64,000 bases of DNA, from positions 327,001 to 391,000 of the forward strand of contig NZ_CAJFDC010000036.1 in the NCBI RefSeq assembly GCF_904067045.1, written 5' to 3'. Below, in pieces: positions 59,495 to 64,000 of the stretch. The position numbers were made by a program, and so were the translations under genes. The notes beneath the pieces were generated by a model. That model had not been told where the DNA came from, searched no databases, and worked only from the letters and a program-made list of their open reading frames with translations. Position 1 is the stretch's first letter, and each line of letters starts with the position of its first letter. The DNA is from Pseudomonas sp. FEN. Lineage in GTDB: Bacteria; Pseudomonadota; Gammaproteobacteria; Pseudomonadales; Pseudomonadaceae.

Positions 59495-60415
59495 TCAGGG
59501 TTTCTTGCTGTCGAACGTGGCCTTGACGATCTCGCCGATGCCGCCTATCGCGCCGATCATCTGGCTGGCCTCCAGCGGCATCAGGATCACCTTGCTGTTG
59601 TTGGCCGAGGCCAGCTTGCCCAGGGCGTCGATGTACTTCTGCGCGACGAAGTAGTTCACCGCCTGCACGTCCCCCTTGGCGATGGCCTCGGAGACCACCT
59701 GGGTCGCCCGGGCTTCGGCTTCGGCCTGGCGCTCACGGGCCTCGGATTGCAGGAAGGCCGACTGCCGGGCGCCCTCGGCTTCGAGGATCTGCGCCTGCTT
59801 CTTGCCTTCGGCGGTGAGGATCGCCGAGGCGCGCAGGCCCTCGGCCTCGAGGATTTGCGCGCGCTTGACCCGTTCGGCCTTCATCTGCCCGGACATGGCT
59901 GCCATCAGGTCGGCGGGCGGGCTGATGTCCTTGATTTCGATGCGGGTCACCTTGATGCCCCAGGGTGCGGTCGCTTCGTCGACGGTGCGCAGCAGGCGTT
60001 CGTTGATGGCATCGCGTTGGCCGAGCATGGCGTCCAGCTCCATGGAACCGAGCACGGTGCGGATATTGGTCTGCAACAGGTTGCGAATGGCGTGTTCGAG
60101 GTTGTTCACCTCATAGGCGGCCTGGGCGGCGTTGACCACCTGGAAGAAGCACACGGCGTCGATCTGTACCGTGGCGTTGTCGGCGGTGATGACTTCCTGG
60201 GGCGGAATGTCGAGCACGCTTTCCATCACGTTGATCTTGCGCCCGATGCGGTCCATGACCGGGATGATGATATTGAGGCCCGGCTTGAGGGTGTTGGTGT
60301 AGCGCCCGAAGCGCTCCACCGTCCATTGAAAGCCCTGGGGCACGACCTTGAAGCCCATGAACACGAGGGCAATGGCCAGGCCGACGAAAAGGAGGAGTAC
60401 GCTACCGATTTGCAT
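59495..60415 (-). CDS. SPFH/Band 7 (stomatin-like) membrane protein
   Basis: A 306-residue protein with one N-terminal membrane helix (about 3-22), a Band-7 domain (about 25-200, with FGRYTNTLKPGLNIIIPVMDRI) and an Ala/Glu-rich coiled coil (about 180-260). It resembles QmcA/YbbK, with QGFQWTVERFGRYT as hallmark. The ATG at 60415 is preferred over 60433. It organises membrane rafts or guards membrane proteases; co-operon with NfeD. Confidence 0.93.
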   Translation of the reverse strand: MQIGSVLLLFVGLAIALVFMGFKVVPQGFQWTVERFGRYTNTLKPGLNIIIPVMDRIGRKINVMESVLDIPPQEVITADNATVQIDAVCFFQVVNAAQAAYEVNNLEHAIRNLLQTNIRTVLGSMELDAMLGQRDAINERLLRTVDEATAPWGIKVTRIEIKDISPPADLMAAMSGQMKAERVKRAQILEAEGLRASAILTAEGKKQAQILEAEGARQSAFLQSEARERQAEAEARATQVVSEAIAKGDVQAVNYFVAQKYIDALGKLASANNSKVILMPLEASQMIGAIGGIGEIVKATFDSKKP

Positions 60416-60527
60416 GACGATTCCCTGTAGCAAGTGTTTATCGAGAAGGCGGTTACCTTGAGTGTAATGGGCCTTGCGCGGATAAAAAGTGTTTACCGGG
60501 GGTTGTACGCATGTTGTGACGCTTTCA

Positions 60528-62309
60528 TCAGCGCTGCTCGCTCTGCGGCGTTACCCGTAGCACTTCCTCGACGGTGGTCAGCCCCGCCGCGACCTTCTGC
60601 GCGCCGGACAGGCGCAGGCTGCGCATGCCGTCCATGAACGCCTGGCGACGCAGGGCCAGGAGGTCGGTGTCGGCGTGGATATGCGCCTTGAGGCCGTCGT
60701 TCAAGACCAGGATCTCGTAGACCCCGGCGCGCCCGCGATAGCCGGTGTCGCGACATTCCAGGCAACCGACGGCACGCTGGGCACCGCTCGGCATCGGCGC
60801 CTGCCAGGGCCGCGTCAGGCTTTGCCAGTCTTCTTCTTCCAGCTGGGTTGGCGCCTTGCAGTGCGGGCACAGGGTGCGCACCAGGCGCTGGGCCATGACC
60901 CCGAGCACGGTGGCCTTGATCAGGTAATGCGGCACGCCCAGTTCCAGCAGGCGACTGATGGCGCTCGGCGCATCGTTGGTGTGCAGGGTCGAGAGCACCA
61001 GGTGGCCGGTGAGCGCGGCCTGGATTGCCATTTCGGCGGTTTCCAGGTCGCGGATCTCGCCGATCATGATGATGTCCGGGTCCTGGCGCATCAGCGCGCG
61101 CACGCCGCTGGCGAAGGTCAGGTCGATGTTGTGCTGGACCTGCATCTGGTTGAAGGCCGGCTCGATCATCTCGATCGGGTCTTCGATGGTGCAGAGGTTG
61201 ACCTCCGAGGTCGCCAGTTTCTTCAGGGTGGTATACAGCGTGGTGGTCTTGCCCGAGCCGGTGGGGCCGGTGACCAGGATGATGCCATTGGACTGGCGGG
61301 TCATCTCCTGCCAGCGGCGCAGGTCGTCGGCACCGAAGCCCAACTGGTCGAAATTCTTCAACAGCACTTCCGGATCGAAGATCCGCATCACCAGCTTCTC
61401 GCCGAACGCGGTGGGCAGGGTCGACAAGCGCAATTCGACTTCGCCGCCGTCCGGGGTCTTGGTCTTCACCCGGCCATCCTGGGGCTTGCGTTTTTCCGCG
61501 ACGTTCATCCGGCCCAGGCTTTTCAGGCGGCTGACAATCGCCATGGTCACCTGGGGCGGGAACTGATAGACATTGTGCAGCACACCGTCGATGCGAAAGC
61601 GCACCGTGCCCTGTTCGCGGCGTGGTTCGATATGGATATCGCTGGCCCGTTGCTGGAAGGCGTACTGGAACAGCCAGTCGACGATATTGACGATATGGGC
61701 GTCGTTGGCGTCCGGCTCCTGGTCGCTGGCGCCGAGATTGAGCAACTGCTCGAAATTGCCCGGGTTGTGGCTTCTCTGGTCGAGCAGGCTGGCACCGCTG
61801 ACCGATTTGGCCAGGCGGAAAAACTCCACGGCAAAGCGCTGGATGTCCGTCGGATTGGCCACGACCCGGCGGATCGGCAGCTTCAGCACATGACTGAGGT
61901 CGGCCTCCCAGGCCCGCACATGGGGCTGGGCGCTGGCGATGGTCACGCCTTCGCGGTCGACCTCCACCGCGAGGATCTTGTGCCGTTGGGCGAAGGCGTA
62001 GGACATCAGCGCGGTCACCTCGGCCACGTTGATCTTCAGCGGATCGATGCGCAGATAGGGTTGTCCGGTGTGATGGGCGAGCCAGAGAGTCAGGTTTTCC
62101 AGGTCCAGGGTTTTACCCGGACGGCTCAGGTCATCGAGCTGCAGATGGGCGATGAATTCCAGCGGATGCTGCTGGGTAATGCGCGCGTCACGCCGAGAAG
62201 CCAGGGCCTGTTCGGCCGCGTCCTGGCTGATAAAACCCTGGGCGACCAGTTCGCGCAACAGCTCATTGACATCCAGCCAACGGTCCGGAGAGAGGGGGGC
62301 GACGGGCAT
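60528..62309 (-). CDS. GspE/PilB-type secretion or pilus assembly ATPase
   Basis: A 593-residue ATPase. The N-terminal part (about 10-170) is a GspE/PilB N-domain, and the C-terminal core has Walker A GPTGSGKTTT (about 348-357), Asp box DIHIEPR, Walker B-like DIIMIGEIRD and the two-Cys-pair zinc site (CPHC...CLEC). It has an AGGAGC site. No other type II or pilus genes are adjacent, as in many Pseudomonas orphan gspE loci. It is not clear which machine it powers. Confidence 0.88.
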   Translation of the reverse strand: MPVAPLSPDRWLDVNELLRELVAQGFISQDAAEQALASRRDARITQQHPLEFIAHLQLDDLSRPGKTLDLENLTLWLAHHTGQPYLRIDPLKINVAEVTALMSYAFAQRHKILAVEVDREGVTIASAQPHVRAWEADLSHVLKLPIRRVVANPTDIQRFAVEFFRLAKSVSGASLLDQRSHNPGNFEQLLNLGASDQEPDANDAHIVNIVDWLFQYAFQQRASDIHIEPRREQGTVRFRIDGVLHNVYQFPPQVTMAIVSRLKSLGRMNVAEKRKPQDGRVKTKTPDGGEVELRLSTLPTAFGEKLVMRIFDPEVLLKNFDQLGFGADDLRRWQEMTRQSNGIILVTGPTGSGKTTTLYTTLKKLATSEVNLCTIEDPIEMIEPAFNQMQVQHNIDLTFASGVRALMRQDPDIIMIGEIRDLETAEMAIQAALTGHLVLSTLHTNDAPSAISRLLELGVPHYLIKATVLGVMAQRLVRTLCPHCKAPTQLEEEDWQSLTRPWQAPMPSGAQRAVGCLECRDTGYRGRAGVYEILVLNDGLKAHIHADTDLLALRRQAFMDGMRSLRLSGAQKVAAGLTTVEEVLRVTPQSEQR

Positions 62310-62451
62310 GCGTGCTCCTAATCGGTCGGTCCTGCAACCAGTGATCCAGACGTAGTCCTTGTCTGATCGTCAATTATCAAGAATAGACACGAGGCTGCCT
62401 GACGTTGGCGCCGATACCAAGACAAAGATTGCGATTTTTTTCAAGAAGCCT

Positions 62452-62790
62452 TCAGCCCACCGCTTTTGCGTTGTGCCGCTGCGCGCCTTGGGTCGGTTGC
62501 AGGGCCACCGAGCAGACGCTGATCAGATTGCGCATTTTTTCACCGATGACCTGGGCGCGGTGCCAGCTCAGGCCATCCAGTTCGATGTCGATCGACAGCC
62601 GTCCATCGTCCTGTTCCGCCCGTACCTGTTGCGGGGTCAGGAACTGCAGGGCGAACAGGTTCAGCAGGCGACACAGCAGGTCCGGCTCCACCTCGGCGAG
62701 CACTTGGTAACGCACCCGGCAATGGGGGCTGCCGGCAGCCCAGACATCGGCGCGGACGGGAGCGTCATGGACGGCTTCGGGAGAGGGCAT
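62452..62790 (-). CDS. ACT-like small protein (unknown)
   Basis: A 112-residue protein. The centre (RVRYQVLAEVEPDLLCRLLNLFALQFLTPQQVRAEQDDGRLSIDIELDGL) has the beta-alpha-beta-beta-alpha-beta pattern of ACT domains, as in small-molecule sensing subunits, with no DNA-binding or catalytic part. An AGGAA site lies 8 bp upstream. It is divergent from the Lrp-type regulator 140 bp away. Function is not known. Confidence 0.6.
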   Translation of the reverse strand: MPSPEAVHDAPVRADVWAAGSPHCRVRYQVLAEVEPDLLCRLLNLFALQFLTPQQVRAEQDDGRLSIDIELDGLSWHRAQVIGEKMRNLISVCSVALQPTQGAQRHNAKAVG

Positions 62791-62930
62791 GGTGGGTTTT
62801 CCTGCTTCAGCGGCGGAGTTTGCTGAAGAAATTTTTACACGCCTGGCGGGGTATTTCTTATCTATGATGGGTCGATTATATCTGAATAAGACATGATCTA
62901 TTCATGGTTTTGCTATTGAAGGGTTTTTTT

Positions 62931-63407
62931 ATGCAAGGCGAGCTTGACACCTACGACCGCCGAATCCTGGCGTTGCTGCAAGAAGACGCGTCGCTTTCCA
63001 GCGCGCAGATCGCCGAGCAGGTGGGATTGTCCCAGTCACCCTGCTGGCGGCGGATTCAGCGGCTCAAGGAAGAGGGGGTGATCCGTGCCCAGGTGACGTT
63101 GCTGGATCGCAAGAAGATCGGCCTCAACACGCAGATCTTCGCCGAGGTCAAACTCAACGCCCATGGCCGCTCCAACTTCACCGAGTTCACCGAGGCGATT
63201 CGCGGTTTCCCGGAGGTATTGGAGTGTTATGTGCTGATGGGCGCGGTGGATTTCCTGCTGCGGATCGTCACGGCGGACATCGAGGCCTATGAGCGGTTTT
63301 TCTTCGAGAAACTGTCGCTGGTGCCGGGGATCCAGGAGGTCAACTCCATCGTCGCCCTGTCCGAGATCAAGTCGACGACGAGTTTGCCGGTGTTGCGCCC
63401 GGTCTGA
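62931..63407 (+). CDS. Lrp/AsnC family transcriptional regulator
   Basis: A 158-residue regulator with an N-terminal helix-turn-helix (about 1-50, LDTYDRRILALLQEDASLSSAQIAEQVGLS) and a C-terminal RAM/ACT-like domain (VKLNAHGRSNFTEFTEAIRGFPEVLECYVLMGAVDFLLRIV). The start at 62931 has GAAGGG about 8 bp upstream. It is divergent from the ACT-like gene, which may be its target. Such proteins sense amino acids. Confidence 0.93.
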   Translation: MQGELDTYDRRILALLQEDASLSSAQIAEQVGLSQSPCWRRIQRLKEEGVIRAQVTLLDRKKIGLNTQIFAEVKLNAHGRSNFTEFTEAIRGFPEVLECYVLMGAVDFLLRIVTADIEAYERFFFEKLSLVPGIQEVNSIVALSEIKSTTSLPVLRPV

Positions 63408-63509
63408 GCGTCCATTGGGCGAAGAGCTCCTTGACGAACACCCGGGGCGGTTTGCCGGTCCGCGACAAGCGCGGCAGCGTGCGGTTCCAGCACGCCCGGG
63501 CTCAAGGGG
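63408..63509. other. Convergent gap between Lrp and CHAD genes
   Basis: A 102-bp gap with no gene or clear terminator hairpin. Confidence 0.4.
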
Positions 63510-64000
63510 TTACAGACGCAACAAGGTCTTCCAGGCACGGCTCTGGAACACCGTCAGCGCCTGTTGCACCCGTGCTTCCAGCACCTCGTCGCTGATGTCC
63601 GTCTCGGCCAGTTGCGCCAGCTTGTTCATTTCACCGAACAGGCGATCCAGCTCCGGTAACTCCAGCACGCTACGGGCCAGGTGCAACCAGGCCTGGATCC
63701 GCTCGATTCGTGGCAGTTGCTCGGCCAGGTCTTCCGGTTGCTGCTGGTAGCGTCCCAGTTGCAACGAGGTGGCTTCCTCGGCCAGCAGCCGTGGCAGCCA
63801 GTTCTGCAACTGCGCCGCGCCCTGGCGATTGCCCCGGGTGGTGCGCTCAGCTGTCCAGCTACGGGCCAGCAACCAGCGCGAGGTGTTCAGGGAGAACTGG
63901 CCCCAGCGCACGTCTTCCAGCTCTTCAAGGAACTGCTCCGGCGCGGCCTTGCGCACGTCTTCGTCTTCCAGGCCGGCCTGCACCAGCGGCCGCCAGTCTT
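63510..64000 (-). CDS. C-terminal part of a probable CYTH/CHAD-domain inorganic triphosphatase (partial)
   Basis: The gene continues past the right edge, so only the last 163 residues are visible. The helical text DWRPLVQAGLEDEDVRK, NTSRWLLARSW and the long helices ending LTVFQSRAWKTLLRL match the C-terminal CHAD helical bundle of Pseudomonas CYTH-CHAD proteins, relatives of YgiF. No catalytic residues are in the visible part. The name is a tentative call from general likeness. Confidence 0.55.
   Translation of the reverse strand, partial: DWRPLVQAGLEDEDVRKAAPEQFLEELEDVRWGQFSLNTSRWLLARSWTAERTTRGNRQGAAQLQNWLPRLLAEEATSLQLGRYQQQPEDLAEQLPRIERIQAWLHLARSVLELPELDRLFGEMNKLAQLAETDISDEVLEARVQQALTVFQSRAWKTLLRL

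Overview
The window is chromosomal DNA of a high-GC gammaproteobacterium, almost certainly a Pseudomonas of the fluorescens group. Several things point there. Gene blocks and order match pseudomonads (gabD-gabT plus a REC-HDOD gene; desA, a GGDEF-EAL gene, then oscA-sbp-cysTWA; an iron ABC transporter followed by gcvT-gcvH). Pseudomonas-type REP/REPIN palindromes (GCGGGCTTGCCCGC, GCCGGCTTGCCGG and GTAGGAGC types) fill many intergenic gaps. I see no prophage, transposase, integrase, CRISPR array or rRNA; the only tRNA is tRNA-Arg(CCG).

Layout. 1-2.7 kb: end of a pgaBCD exopolysaccharide operon (PNAG). 2.8-8.1 kb: a 1761-residue protein resembling the Pseudomonas dermonecrotic-toxin-like (DUF6543) proteins. 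8.1-8.9 kb: a strongly structured leader and a small DUF3077-like gene. 9-12.7 kb: a dCache chemoreceptor and an HD-GYP phosphodiesterase, the latter preceded by a perfect ANR/FNR palindrome. 13-17.7 kb: tRNA-Arg, gabD, gabT and a REC-HDOD regulator. 17.9-22.3 kb: a PAS-GGDEF cyclase, DesA desaturase and a PAS-GGDEF-EAL protein. 22.3-22.9 kb: a tandemly amplified REP-derived repeat field. 23-27.2 kb: the sulfate uptake operon oscA-sbp-cysTWA. 27.4-31.6 kb: an Mpo1-like protein, a Crp/Fnr regulator, a divergent AraC/desaturase pair and a small avidin-like protein. 32-33.5 kb: an alpha/beta hydrolase plus an unusual sigma-54 AAA protein. 33.9-40 kb: an orphan MetQ, an aldo/keto reductase, LysR/SDR pair, small membrane protein and EpsC. 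40-51.5 kb: a sulfur-scavenging block (D-cysteine desulfhydrase, cystine transporter TcyJLN, an unknown repeat protein, two SfnB-type flavin oxidoreductases, an LLM monooxygenase, MetQNI). 51.6-64 kb: methyltransferase, iron transporter, gcvTH, DegT aminotransferase, DUF2388, NfeD/SPFH pair, a GspE-like ATPase, an ACT-like protein divergent from an Lrp regulator, and the 3' end of a probable CHAD-domain gene.

The dominant theme is sulfur acquisition. Sulfate import, cystine import and desulfhydration, serine acetylation toward cysteine, flavin-dependent attack on organosulfur compounds and methionine-type import all lie within about 28 kb. Four of these units share an AT-rich promoter layout (GAATAA/GAATAT, 10-12 bp, then a TATA-like -10), including the hydrolase/AAA pair, which suggests a common sulfur-starvation regulon, probably CysB-driven. 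The most unusual individual items are the AAA protein lacking a DNA-binding domain and both arginine-finger positions, the tryptophan-free avidin-like protein, the structured leader at 8.3-8.5 kb, the 19-bp tandem repeat field at 22.3 kb, and gcvTH without an adjacent gcvP.
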